From positions 1-44,405 of the forward strand of contig JAIKWN010000257.1 in assembly GCA_024684665.1 (NCBI GenBank): a DNA stretch of 44,405 nt, in the 5' to 3' direction. Positions 1 to 8,224 of the stretch are shown one piece after another. Below the pieces are notes generated by a model, which saw only the letters and a program-made list of their open reading frames with translations, made no database searches and was not told where the DNA came from. The stretch's first letter is position 1; each line of letters opens with the position of its first letter. The position numbers were made by a program, and so were the translations under genes. This DNA comes from Clostridiales bacterium (lineage in GTDB: Bacteria > Bacillota_A > Clostridia > Christensenellales > Aristaeellaceae).

Positions 1-28
1 TTCCCGGATCACGTTAGCTGGAAGAACA

Positions 29-120
29 GGGTAGAGGGAGGGCATTTGCCCTCGCCTCTCCCGTTGCGCCGTTCGTTACGGCGCTGGGTCACATGGTTTC
101 AAAGTGTTCCCCGGGGAACA
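29..120 (+). ncRNA. Candidate structured RNA, 5' part outside window
   Basis: Three hairpins lie in a row on the plus strand. Positions 29-62 form a long stem (29-31/60-62, 33-37/55-59, 38-43/48-53) with two single-base bulges and an ATTT loop. Positions 66-72 pair with 78-84. Positions 105-120 are a perfect 16-bp palindrome, TGTTCCCCGGGGAACA. A rho-independent terminator follows at 125-156. No reading frame with a good start was seen here. The layout fits the 3' end of a small RNA or a structured 3' UTR, but I do not recognise a known RNA family, and chance hairpins in GC-rich DNA are possible. Confidence 0.3.
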
Positions 121-124
121 GGAG

Positions 125-156
125 AGAGGATCGACCAACCGGTCGGTTCTCTTTTT
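125..156 (+). terminator. Rho-independent terminator
   Basis: A 12-bp stem (125-136 with 141-152, including two G-U pairs) closes a 4-nt loop, AACC, and is followed by a T run at 152-156. It would end a plus-strand transcript that enters from outside the window. Positions 157-307 hold no gene that I can support. Confidence 0.7.
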
Positions 157-307
157 AATCTGGGGAGGATTTAGCGGACCGGCAGAGGGCTGAAACCCGG
201 GCTGTTTCACTCACAGGAGGAGATTCCGGGGCCGGGCATCCGGAAGGCTATCCGAAGGTTTCAAAATCCGAAGACGTTTTCTCGGACAGCACGGAACTGA
301 AAAAGGA

Positions 308-341
308 CCCGCCTGACTTTAAGATCTTTGAGTCAGGCGGG
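308..341 (-). terminator. Bidirectional terminator at the end of the pectin operon
   Basis: A perfect 11-bp GC-rich stem (308-318 with 331-341) has a 12-nt loop. On the minus strand it is followed by TCC and five Ts, 63 bases past the polygalacturonase stop codon, so it probably ends the long minus-strand operon. On the plus strand it is followed by CTTTGTTT and could also stop transcripts arriving from the left. Confidence 0.8.
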
Positions 342-403
342 CTTTGTTTCCTGTCAGGCAGGGGAATCTGTATCCATGCGTCCCGTAAAGGAAGGACGGA
401 CCG

Positions 404-1972
404 TCATGGCAGTCCGGTCATCTCGTCCACATTGAGGATTTCCATCGCGTCTCCGTCCGCACCAGTCACTTTCACGTTGTTCATGGTGAGCTTTTTGACA
501 TTGTTCACGTAAATGCCCCTGCGGGTGCATTTGTCGACGCCTGCCATCATGGCAGGATATTCCGGTACTGGATTCTCGGCAAAATCGATCGAGACATTTT
601 CAAATGTCACTTCCTCGATCTTTGCTTCCGGCAGACCATAGATAAAGCTTGCCGCGGCGTGGCAGTCATGCGCTTCAATATTGCGGAAGGTGAGCTGGCG
701 AATCCTCGGGGTGCGCTCGTCCACGGGCAGCGGTTCCTTGCAGCTTACATATTCGGAACGCCCGTCCGGGTCGCAGCACCAGTAATAGGAATTGACGACG
801 AACGGCGTCAGCACGTTTTTCATCCTGATATTCTCAAAAACAATGTTCTCGATGACTGAGTCCTCGCCGCGTCCCCTGCGGGTCTTGATGCGCAGCCCCC
901 TGTCCGTGGCCTCAAAGATGCAGTCCCGGCAGACGAGGTTTTTGACACCGGCCGCCGTCTCGCTTCCTAGCGTCACGGAGCCGTGCCCGTAGCGCATATA
1001 GCATTGGCGAATCTCCACATTCTGGGACGCGACCTTGTATTTATGGCCCATATAGTATTTGCCGGATTTCATGGCGATACAGTCATCGCCGAGAGAGAAC
1101 AGCATGCCGACGACTTCCAGCCCGTTGACGGATTCCGGATCCATGCCGTCGGTATTGGGGGAAACCTTCGGACAGATGACGCTCATGCCGATCCAGCGGG
1201 TATTGTTGGAAAAATAGGGATGCAGGTTCCAGGCCGGGCCGTTCTTCACGGTGAGACCCTCGACTGTCACGTTTTCGCAGTGGTTGAGGAAGATTACACG
1301 CGGACGGAATGCGCCGCCAACGGGCAGCCGACCGTCGCCCTCCCACCAGTTCTCAAAGCTGGCATTGCCTTCGATAACGCCTCGGCCCGTGATGACTACG
1401 TTGCTCACATGGAGCCCCGTAATGATGGAGGCGAACATGTTCAGCGGATTGCCTTCCCAGGTTCCGAGGTTGTATTCCTGCGTCTCGTCATAGCTTTCAA
1501 CGAGGCCGGGAAGGATCGGGAACTTCGAGCGATCCGTATAGGCGGAAAGAACAGCGCCTTCGTCCAGATCAATCGTCACATCGCTCTTGAGGAAGAGGGT
1601 GGAGACCCTGTAAACGCCCTTCGGGATGAGCACGCGGCTGTCCTTCGGGCAGGCATTGATCGCCGCCTGAATAAAGAGCGTGTCATCGTGCTCGCCGTCG
1701 CCCTTCGCACCGAATCTTCGGACATTCAGGGTCACAAACTCGTAATCCGTTCTGAATGCCTGGACCGCGGAACGCCCCTTCGTGTTTTCAAGTGAGATTT
1801 CGTAGCCGGTATCCGGCTTCAGGCCGTCCACGGTGCACACTACCTTGTCACTCACGCCCCAGAGCTTTCCATCCAGATAGATCCTGTAGGGTTCGTCCGC
1901 GTAGTAGATCCCGCCGTTTATCAGTTCGACGGTTATTTTCCTGGAGGTTTTAAAAATAATCTTGAATTCCAT
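404..1972 (-). CDS. GH28 polygalacturonase-type glycoside hydrolase
   Basis: This enzyme is predicted to hydrolyse alpha-1,4 galacturonosyl bonds in pectin or its oligomers. The 522-residue protein carries all four GH28 motifs: NTDG (273-276), DD (296-297, in SLGDDC), GHG (329-331) and RIKT (361-364). Residues 1-78 look like a small beta-sandwich or Fn3-type domain, and the parallel beta-helix begins near residue 82 with a VRRFGAKGDG motif. There is no signal peptide, so it probably acts in the cytoplasm on imported oligosaccharides, possibly as an exo-enzyme. The start at 1972 has AAGAAGGG five bases upstream. It is the last gene of the operon, 92 bp after a sugar permease; a 10-bp hairpin (2013-2022/2033-2042) without a U-tract lies in that gap. 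Confidence 0.92.
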   Translation of the reverse strand: MEFKIIFKTSRKITVELINGGIYYADEPYRIYLDGKLWGVSDKVVCTVDGLKPDTGYEISLENTKGRSAVQAFRTDYEFVTLNVRRFGAKGDGEHDDTLFIQAAINACPKDSRVLIPKGVYRVSTLFLKSDVTIDLDEGAVLSAYTDRSKFPILPGLVESYDETQEYNLGTWEGNPLNMFASIITGLHVSNVVITGRGVIEGNASFENWWEGDGRLPVGGAFRPRVIFLNHCENVTVEGLTVKNGPAWNLHPYFSNNTRWIGMSVICPKVSPNTDGMDPESVNGLEVVGMLFSLGDDCIAMKSGKYYMGHKYKVASQNVEIRQCYMRYGHGSVTLGSETAAGVKNLVCRDCIFEATDRGLRIKTRRGRGEDSVIENIVFENIRMKNVLTPFVVNSYYWCCDPDGRSEYVSCKEPLPVDERTPRIRQLTFRNIEAHDCHAAASFIYGLPEAKIEEVTFENVSIDFAENPVPEYPAMMAGVDKCTRRGIYVNNVKKLTMNNVKVTGADGDAMEILNVDEMTGLP

Positions 1973-2064
1973 ACATGCCCTTCTTTGACACAGGCTGTCG
2001 TTCTTTTAAGGGCCTCTTCCGCTGCAGTATGCGCAGAAGAGGTGAGAAGGGGAAGCGCTTCGCG

Positions 2065-2913
2065 TCAGCCTTTGACAGCGCCGGCGGAAATCCCCTCGAC
2101 GAATTCATCCTGCGCGAGGAAGAAGACGATCAGGGACGGCAGGATCGTGATGACGGAAAGCGCCAGCACGCGGTTCCACAGGAATCCCGTTTCCGCATCC
2201 ATGAACAGACGCAGGCCGAGGGATGCCGGGAACTTCTTGGTGGAGTTCACGTAGATCAGCGGACCCATGTAATCGTTGGATGCCCACATGAAGGAGAACA
2301 GCGCGGCGGAGACCATCGCCGGGCGAACCATCGGCGCGATGACGTGATAGAGGCGCTGCAGGGAATTGCAGCCGTCGATCTCGGCGGCTTCCTCCAGCTC
2401 CTTTGGCACGCTGCGCATGAACTGGGACATCATGAAAACAAAGTAGGTGTCGCAGGCAAAGAATGACGGAACGACCAGCGGCAGATAGCTGTCGATCCAG
2501 CCCAGCTTCGTGAAGAGCAGGAACTGCGGGACATTCATAACGACCTGCGGCAGGAACAGTGTCGCAAGCATGAGGCCATACCAGAACTTCTTGCCCCGGA
2601 AGTTGAAGCGCGTAAACGCATAGGCTGTCACCAGGGAGGAAAGCACGGTGCCCAGCACCTTCGGCAGGACAAACCTGTATGTGTTGATCATATAATGGCC
2701 ATACGGGTAGCTCGTACCGTTCCAGCCCTCGATATAGCCCTCCAGCGTAAAGGTCTTCGGGATGAACCAGATGGAACTGAAGATCTCCGCGTTATTTGCG
2801 CGGAAGGATGCGCCGATCATCCAGAGCATCGGATAGAACATCACGATGCCCACGGCGATCAGGATCACATAGCGCAAAACCGTGTTCAGAGTATTCCTCG
2901 TCTCTCTTTTCAT
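2065..2913 (-). CDS. ABC sugar transporter permease, MalG/LplC type
   Basis: This is the second inner-membrane permease of a CUT1-type sugar ABC importer. The 282-residue protein has a first membrane helix near residues 13-33 and the cytoplasmic EAA loop at 175-195 (EAAEIDG followed later by APMVRP), which contacts the ATPase. I chose the ATG at 2913 because GGGAGG lies just upstream; an upstream TTG at 2931 overlaps the previous stop codon and would place the ribosome site inside the gene. The gene starts 14 bases after its partner permease. No ABC ATPase is present in this locus, so a shared MsmX-like ATPase elsewhere is likely. The substrate is inferred to be pectic oligosaccharide from the flanking GH105 and GH28 genes. 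Confidence 0.9.
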   Translation of the reverse strand: MKRETRNTLNTVLRYVILIAVGIVMFYPMLWMIGASFRANNAEIFSSIWFIPKTFTLEGYIEGWNGTSYPYGHYMINTYRFVLPKVLGTVLSSLVTAYAFTRFNFRGKKFWYGLMLATLFLPQVVMNVPQFLLFTKLGWIDSYLPLVVPSFFACDTYFVFMMSQFMRSVPKELEEAAEIDGCNSLQRLYHVIAPMVRPAMVSAALFSFMWASNDYMGPLIYVNSTKKFPASLGLRLFMDAETGFLWNRVLALSVITILPSLIVFFLAQDEFVEGISAGAVKG

Positions 2914-2927
2914 ACTGAACCTCCCGA

Positions 2928-3827
2928 TCAATCGTCACTGTAATAGACCCAGTATTTCTGGGAGATGAAGGAAACGGCCGTTAAGCCTGCGACGATGATG
3001 AACAGCATCCAGGCCATTGCGCTGGCCAGCCCCATCTTATACGTCTTGAATGCGTTCTGATAGATCAGGATGGAGATGAGCGTCGTGGAACCCTGCGGGC
3101 CGCCGTTGGTGATGACGAACGGGCCGTTGAATTCCTGGAACGCCTGGCAGAGCTGGGTAACGAAATTGAAGAAGATAACGGGGGAGATCAGCGGAATCGT
3201 GATCTGCAGGAACTGCCGTGGCTTGCTGCAGCCATCGATATCAGCCGCCTCATAGAGGTCCCCTGGCACGCCCTTGAGCGCTGCGAGGAAGACGACCATC
3301 GCGGAGCCGAACTGCCAGACGCGCAGAAGGCTGATGACAAACAGCGCATGATCCTTGCTGCCCAGCCAGTTGACCGGCGTCAGGCCGAACACGCCCAGTA
3401 TCATATTGATCAGACCTTCGTTCTGGAAGAGAAACTGCCAGAGCACAGCGATCGCCACAGAACCGCCCAGGATAGACGGGATGTAGTAAATGGTGCGGAA
3501 GAAGTTGATGCCCCTGATCTTGAAATTCAGGAGGTATGCGATGAACAGCGCAAAGACCAGCTTGAGCGGTACGGTCATAAACGCGTAATGGAAGGTTACC
3601 TGGAAGGACTTCACATATTTCGCAGTGCGCAGGATATCCTGGAAATTCTTGAAGCCGATGAACATCAGGTTATCCTTAAAGAGGTTATAGTTGGTCAGGC
3701 TGTAATACGCGGAGGACAAAAACGGATAGAGCTTGAAAACAAGGAATCCGATCAGCCACGGGAGCAGATACAGATAGCCTGTATTGTGCTTCAGGGCTTT
3801 TCTCAGATCATAGGGTTGTCTGTTCAT
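2928..3827 (-). CDS. ABC sugar transporter permease, UgpA/LplB type
   Basis: This is the first permease of the CUT1-type importer. The 299-residue protein has a first membrane helix near residues 17-40 (LYLLPWLIGFLVFKLYPF, typical of the LplB group) and the EAA motif at 193-195 (EAADIDG). It should pair with the following permease and receive substrate from the binding protein encoded at 5006-6289. Its ATG overlaps the GH105 stop codon by four bases, which implies translational coupling between the hydrolase and the transporter. Confidence 0.92.
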   Translation of the reverse strand: MNRQPYDLRKALKHNTGYLYLLPWLIGFLVFKLYPFLSSAYYSLTNYNLFKDNLMFIGFKNFQDILRTAKYVKSFQVTFHYAFMTVPLKLVFALFIAYLLNFKIRGINFFRTIYYIPSILGGSVAIAVLWQFLFQNEGLINMILGVFGLTPVNWLGSKDHALFVISLLRVWQFGSAMVVFLAALKGVPGDLYEAADIDGCSKPRQFLQITIPLISPVIFFNFVTQLCQAFQEFNGPFVITNGGPQGSTTLISILIYQNAFKTYKMGLASAMAWMLFIIVAGLTAVSFISQKYWVYYSDD

Positions 3828-4942
3828 GCGCTCATTCCTTTCTGCGCGGCATCCTGCTGCCTCAGCTTGAGAAGCTCGCCATACGCGAGAGCCGTCGCGC
3901 CGACGCCCTTGACCTCGTCGCTCACAATGGGCTCGGAAAGATAGTAGGCAATGCTGCCGTCGCGCTCGTCCCTGGGTCCAAGACCGGCAACGAGGCAGAT
4001 ATCCCTGAGATGCGTTTCCCCATTTTCGGTTACGAGCTTCTGGCGAAGCAGCTCGGACAGGATCTCCTCGCCGACGGGCCTGTACTTCTCCTCATGAAGA
4101 ACGCCGAGACGGACGCCCTTCAGAATCGAGTAGGCGATCATTGCCGTACCGGAGGTTTCGAGGTAATTGCCCGGCTCGTCCGGCAGCGCGATCAGCTGGT
4201 AGAAGAGCTTCGACTGAGGATCCTGATAGGGGAGGACCCCGCGCAGCGCTTCTTTGAACCAGTCGGCATACTGCTTGTGCTGTTCAAAGACCTCCTCCGA
4301 GGAAATCTCATACAAATCGATCAGTGCCATCAGATGCCAGCCGATGGAGCGGAGCCAGAAATTATGGGAAAGCCCGGTCTCCTTATCGCACCAGATCATG
4401 ACCTTCTTCTCGTCGTAGGCATGATAGTACAGCTTCGTAACATCGTCGTACATGAGCTTCCGGACGTTTTTCATCTGGAAGAAGATGTCGTTGTAGTGTT
4501 CCTTTTCGTTGAAGCGGTTTTCATATTCGAGATAAAACGGCAGGGCCATATACAGCCCGTCCAGCCAGATCTGATAGGGATAGATCTCCTTGTGCCAGAA
4601 ATTGCCCGTAGACGTCCTCGGATGCTTCGACAGCATCTCCATGAGCGTATCCAGCGCTTTTTTGTAGCGCGGCTCCTCCGTTTTCTCGTAGAGATAGAAG
4701 AGGACCTTGCCGGAGTTGATCCTGTCAAGATTCCTCTCATTTACATCCAGATAGCGGATCGTCCCGTCCGGCAGGATATAATGATCCATGTGGCGGACAA
4801 TCATGTCGTAGTAGTACGGATCGCCCGTAACCTCATACATGCCCTTTGCGCCCAGTAGCGTGACACCCGCTTCGTAATTCCATACAGGCTTCGGATGATC
4901 CGCAAACTCTCTCAGGTAATTCCTGAAGTACGTTTCAAACAT
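3824..4942 (-). CDS. GH105 unsaturated rhamnogalacturonyl/glucuronyl hydrolase
   Basis: This enzyme is predicted to remove the 4,5-unsaturated uronic acid left at the non-reducing end of pectin fragments by lyases, as YteR does. The 372-residue protein shows the YteR-like block WHKEIYPYQIWLDGLYM (116-132), with the likely catalytic Asp at 128, and WLRSIGW (196-202). It has no signal peptide, so it works in the cytoplasm. I placed the start at 4942, preceded by GGAG; the reading frame is open to 4984, but that extension would be encoded by a terminator hairpin (4959-4990). The gene overlaps the next permease by four bases. The pairing with GH28 and a sugar importer supports import of oligosaccharides followed by internal breakdown. 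Confidence 0.9.
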   Translation of the reverse strand: MFETYFRNYLREFADHPKPVWNYEAGVTLLGAKGMYEVTGDPYYYDMIVRHMDHYILPDGTIRYLDVNERNLDRINSGKVLFYLYEKTEEPRYKKALDTLMEMLSKHPRTSTGNFWHKEIYPYQIWLDGLYMALPFYLEYENRFNEKEHYNDIFFQMKNVRKLMYDDVTKLYYHAYDEKKVMIWCDKETGLSHNFWLRSIGWHLMALIDLYEISSEEVFEQHKQYADWFKEALRGVLPYQDPQSKLFYQLIALPDEPGNYLETSGTAMIAYSILKGVRLGVLHEEKYRPVGEEILSELLRQKLVTENGETHLRDICLVAGLGPRDERDGSIAYYLSEPIVSDEVKGVGATALAYGELLKLRQQDAAQKGMSA

Positions 4943-4958
4943 ATGCTTCTCCACTTTG

Positions 4959-4990
4959 AAAAAAAGGAGCCGTGAACAGGTCACGGCTCC
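4959..4990 (-). terminator. Intra-operon terminator after the ABC binding-protein gene
   Basis: On the minus strand a perfect 10-bp stem (4981-4990 with 4966-4975) closes a 5-nt loop and is followed by seven Ts (4965-4959). It lies 15 bases after the binding-protein stop and directly before the GH105 ribosome site. It should lower expression of the downstream hydrolase and permeases relative to the binding protein. Confidence 0.85.
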
Positions 4991-5005
4991 CTTTGGTGTT
5001 CCGGA

Positions 5006-6289
5006 TTAGTACGGATTCTCCATCTGGACGCGCTCGATCTCGTCCAGCAGATACTGTGCCTGATCAGCCGTGCAGCTATGGTCCGCGCTGATGTTCTCCA
5101 TGACCTCGTAGTAAACACCGGTGGAGTCCTTCAGCTCAGAGTTTTCGAAATTCGGGTCGAAGCCGAAGTTCGCGACGGCCATGACCGCCTGGTTCGCGGT
5201 GTAGGTCAGGTTGCCGTCGAAGATACCCTGCGCAGCGAGGATATCGTTTGCCCTGCTGTTGGCCAGCATGCCGCGCTCGGTGTTCAGGATGGTAATGCCC
5301 TCCTCATCGTTGATGAGGTAGTTGAGCAGCTTCGCAGCGGCTTCCTTGTTCTTGGACGCCTCAGTGATGGCAAAGGTCTGGGAGATCTTGGTCAGGCCCG
5401 CTTCATACTCGCCGTTGCCGGTGAGGAACGCGCCAAGAACAAACTCCTGACCCGGCTCAAGCGCTTCGCGGAACTTCGCGTTCGCGGAATCCCACTCGTA
5501 GAAGCCGGCGTACTTGCCGTTTGCCCAGTTGACGTTCTTTTCGAGGATGGTCGCACCGTCGCCCTGGAGGCGGGAGATGGACGGCAGGACGTGCATATCT
5601 TCGAGGCTGCAGATCCAGTCGAGGCCCTCGGTGACTTCTTCCAGAGAATACTGGACCTTGCCGTCCTCAACCCAGTTCTTGCCATACTTGGTCTCGAGAT
5701 AGTAGAGCATCAGCAGAACGCGCTCGTACTGATACATCGCGAGAGGATAGTAGCCTTCGCCAAGCTTCTCCTCGAAGATCTTGCCGGCAGCATAGAGGTC
5801 TTCAAAGGTCTCCGGCAGAGCCAGTCCGGCCTTGTCCCAGGTGGTCTTGTTCCAGAAGAAGCACTTGCCGGTGGTGCCGATCGGCACTGCCTGCTGCTTG
5901 CCGGCGACGAAGCACTGCTTCAGGATGCTTTCCGGATAGGCGGAAAGATCGACGCCCAGGGCGGCCACATCAGCCAGCTTGGAGCCGTCCGAAGAGAACT
6001 GGTAAATCCAGTTCCAGTTGAACTGCATGAGATCCGGGGCGGTGCCTGCATTCAGCTGGGTCGCGCATTTCTCGGTCCAGCCGTCCCAGGCGCCGTACTC
6101 GCACTCGACGACGATGTCCGGGTTCTTCTGCATGAACGCAGCAACGGCCTTCTCGGTGGCCTCGTGACGGCTGTTGCCGCCCCACCAGCTGAAGCGGATG
6201 GTGACGGGATCCGCACCGGCAACGGCTGCGATGGACAGAAGCATCACGGCAGCCAGCATAGTGGCGATCCACTTGTTCAGGTTTTTCAT
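5006..6289 (-). CDS. Extracellular sugar-binding protein of ABC importer (family 1)
   Basis: This is the solute receptor for the two permeases encoded downstream. The 427-residue protein has a signal peptide with a Lys-containing N-region, a hydrophobic core (about 9-22) and a probable signal peptidase I site after AGA (24-26). There is no lipobox cysteine, which is unusual for a single-membrane Firmicute. The mature start, with FSWWGG followed by ATEKAVAAFMQKNPDI, is typical of family 1 solute-binding proteins. AAAGGAG precedes the ATG at 6289. It follows dctM by 63 bases, where a bulged hairpin without a long U-tract (about 6322-6340) lies, and is followed by a strong terminator. Substrate inferred: pectic oligosaccharides. 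Confidence 0.9.
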   Translation of the reverse strand: MKNLNKWIATMLAAVMLLSIAAVAGADPVTIRFSWWGGNSRHEATEKAVAAFMQKNPDIVVECEYGAWDGWTEKCATQLNAGTAPDLMQFNWNWIYQFSSDGSKLADVAALGVDLSAYPESILKQCFVAGKQQAVPIGTTGKCFFWNKTTWDKAGLALPETFEDLYAAGKIFEEKLGEGYYPLAMYQYERVLLMLYYLETKYGKNWVEDGKVQYSLEEVTEGLDWICSLEDMHVLPSISRLQGDGATILEKNVNWANGKYAGFYEWDSANAKFREALEPGQEFVLGAFLTGNGEYEAGLTKISQTFAITEASKNKEAAAKLLNYLINDEEGITILNTERGMLANSRANDILAAQGIFDGNLTYTANQAVMAVANFGFDPNFENSELKDSTGVYYEVMENISADHSCTADQAQYLLDEIERVQMENPY

Positions 6290-6352
6290 TGGGATTTCTC
6301 CTTTCGAAAGATAAATTGTCCGGAAGCTTTCGCTCCGGGGTTACATTGGAAA

Positions 6353-7630
6353 TCAGTACAGCACACCCTGCAGCCACATGAACGGCGCCGGGAAGAATGC
6401 AAGTACCGCCATGGCGAAAAGGAAGGTCAAGAGCCAGGGAAGCATTTCCTTCGCATATTCGCCAAGAGAGCAGCCGATGATGGAATTGACCGTATACATG
6501 GACAGTCCCACTGGCGGCGTGCAGTTGCTCAGCGTGACGACGGTGCACATGATCATGCCGAAATGCACGGGGTCAATGCCGATCTGCTTGATGATGGGCA
6601 GCAGGATGGGCGTTAGGATCAGGATCGTCGCCGCGCCCTCCATGAACATGCCGATCACCGTCAGCATGAGGATGATGAGGAGCAGAATTATGCTTGGGGT
6701 TTCCGTGATGGAAAGCATGAACCCGGCTACGGTCTGGGGCACGCGGTCCAGCGGTACGCCGTAGCCGAACAGCGCGGACATTGCGATGATGAACATTACC
6801 GCGCCGACGTCCTTTGCCGTGTCCTCCAGCGCCTTGAGGAAGGTGCGCAGGTTCAGCTCCTTGTAGACGAACACGCCGACCAGCGCCGCGTAGACGCAGG
6901 CGAACGCACCGACCTCGCTTGGCGTAAACAGGCCCATCCGGATGCCGATGAGCAGCATGATCGGGAAGAGCAGCGCCCAGACGCATTCCTTGAAGGCCGA
7001 CCAGAATTCCTTCGAAGTGACCCTGTTGGTGCGCACGGGCTTATATCCGCGCAGTGTGGAAATGCCCCAGGTGGTCAGCATCATGATGATCATCATGAAC
7101 AGGCCGACGACCATACCCGTCGTGAAGAGCCTGCCGATGGAGACGTTGCCCGCCGTGCCATAGATGATGAGCGCATTCCCAGGCGGGATCGTCGCGGTGA
7201 TGAGGCCAGTGAAAGCGATGTTGCAGGCGATAAAGCCCTTCGCGTAGCCCGCCTTTTTCATCTGGTCGCCCAGAAGGCGCGCTTCCATAGCCGCATCCGC
7301 AATCGCGGAGCCGGACACGCCGCCCATCATCGTGGAAAGCACGACGCTGGTCTGCGCGTAGCCGCCGCGCATGCGCCCTGTCAGGATTCCGGAGAATTTG
7401 GCCAGGCGCTCCGTGGTACCGCCGCAGTTGAGCAGGTTGCCCGCAAAGATGAACAGCGGAACCGCCAGCAGCGCAAAGTTCTGCGCCTGCGTCAGCGGCA
7501 TCTGCACCATGATCGTCGCCGGAAGATTGAGGTGCTGCAGGAAATACAGCGAACCGGAAATCCCGATAGCATAGGCGATTGGCATGCCGATCACGAGAAA
7601 AGCGATAAAGGCGAGAAATACGATCAACAT
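6353..7630 (-). CDS. dctM: TRAP transporter large permease DctM
   Basis: This is the large membrane subunit of a sodium-driven TRAP carboxylate transporter, the channel-forming partner of DctQ. The 425-residue protein is hydrophobic throughout, about a dozen membrane segments, and has hallmark DctM stretches such as the N-terminal FLVIGMPIAYAIG (16-28), VPLFIFAGNLL, MMGGVSGSAIADA and the late STGM-like TPPVG region. Its full length matches the family. It follows dctQ by 38 bases and is followed 63 bases later by the ABC binding protein. With GH105 and GH28 in the same operon, the substrate is probably a uronic acid monomer or a related sugar acid; this is inference. Confidence 0.93.
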   Translation of the reverse strand: MLIVFLAFIAFLVIGMPIAYAIGISGSLYFLQHLNLPATIMVQMPLTQAQNFALLAVPLFIFAGNLLNCGGTTERLAKFSGILTGRMRGGYAQTSVVLSTMMGGVSGSAIADAAMEARLLGDQMKKAGYAKGFIACNIAFTGLITATIPPGNALIIYGTAGNVSIGRLFTTGMVVGLFMMIIMMLTTWGISTLRGYKPVRTNRVTSKEFWSAFKECVWALLFPIMLLIGIRMGLFTPSEVGAFACVYAALVGVFVYKELNLRTFLKALEDTAKDVGAVMFIIAMSALFGYGVPLDRVPQTVAGFMLSITETPSIILLLIILMLTVIGMFMEGAATILILTPILLPIIKQIGIDPVHFGMIMCTVVTLSNCTPPVGLSMYTVNSIIGCSLGEYAKEMLPWLLTFLFAMAVLAFFPAPFMWLQGVLY

Positions 7631-7668
7631 AACGCTCTGTCACTCCGCTCTTTCAAAAACGGGTTCAT

Positions 7669-8157
7669 TTACATCCTGGCAATCTCGGCAGGATCCTCGG
7701 ATCTGAGGAGCTTTGCCAGGCGTCCGACAGCCGTAACGAGCATGAACACTCCTGTGATCGGCATGCATACCGTCACCCAGGAATAACTGAATCCCTTGAC
7801 GCCGTTAAATGTGCGGAATCTCGAAGTATAGGTCAGCTTTGCACCGAAATACACGAGGCAGACGAGGAATACGATGATGATGGCATAGACCAGCACGGCG
7901 ACAGCCTTCTGAGCTTTTACCGGCAGCTTTCTGATAAACGCGTCCAAATTCGCCAGCCTGCCCTCCCGGAAGGCAATGTCGCCGCCCAGGAAGGTTGACC
8001 AGGCCAGCATGAACGTGCCCAGGTCGCTTGTCCAGCCAAAGGGATGATTTGCCACGCGGCTGACGGCGCCGAGGAAAATGAACACCGTCATGAGCAGAAT
8101 GCCTGTCATCGCCAGGATCTTCTCGATCCGGCATACGATTTCATAAACCTTCTTCAC
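7669..8157 (-). CDS. dctQ: TRAP transporter small permease DctQ
   Basis: This is the small four-helix membrane subunit that pairs with DctM. The 162-residue protein has hydrophobic segments at about 16-36, 45-60, 84-106 and 126-147, and the family pattern WTSDLGTFMLAWSTFLGGDIAFREG (42-66) with charged residues after the second helix. It sits between dctP (67 bases upstream) and dctM (38 bases downstream), the usual three-gene order. Confidence 0.92.
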   Translation of the reverse strand: MKKVYEIVCRIEKILAMTGILLMTVFIFLGAVSRVANHPFGWTSDLGTFMLAWSTFLGGDIAFREGRLANLDAFIRKLPVKAQKAVAVLVYAIIIVFLVCLVYFGAKLTYTSRFRTFNGVKGFSYSWVTVCMPITGVFMLVTAVGRLAKLLRSEDPAEIARM

Positions 8158-8224
8158 AAAGCATCTTCCTATTCAGACTCGAGCGTTCTCAGCTGTTCCG
8201 GGAGTTCTGGATCCGGTGGGGGAA

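Noticed and set aside
105..120. Palindrome TGTTCCCCGGGGAACA as a LexA operator
   Set aside because: The Gram-positive LexA box has GAAC then GTTC, whereas here the half-sites are in the opposite order (GTTC then GAAC); no gene start follows.
2013..2042. Hairpin between the last permease and the polygalacturonase as a terminator
   Set aside because: The 10-bp stem is not followed by a U-tract on the minus strand, so I do not call a terminator.
5078..6616. Plus-strand open frame of 512 codons opposite the ABC sugar receptor and dctM
   Set aside because: It crosses two real genes and their intergenic gap, and has no ribosome site or domain.
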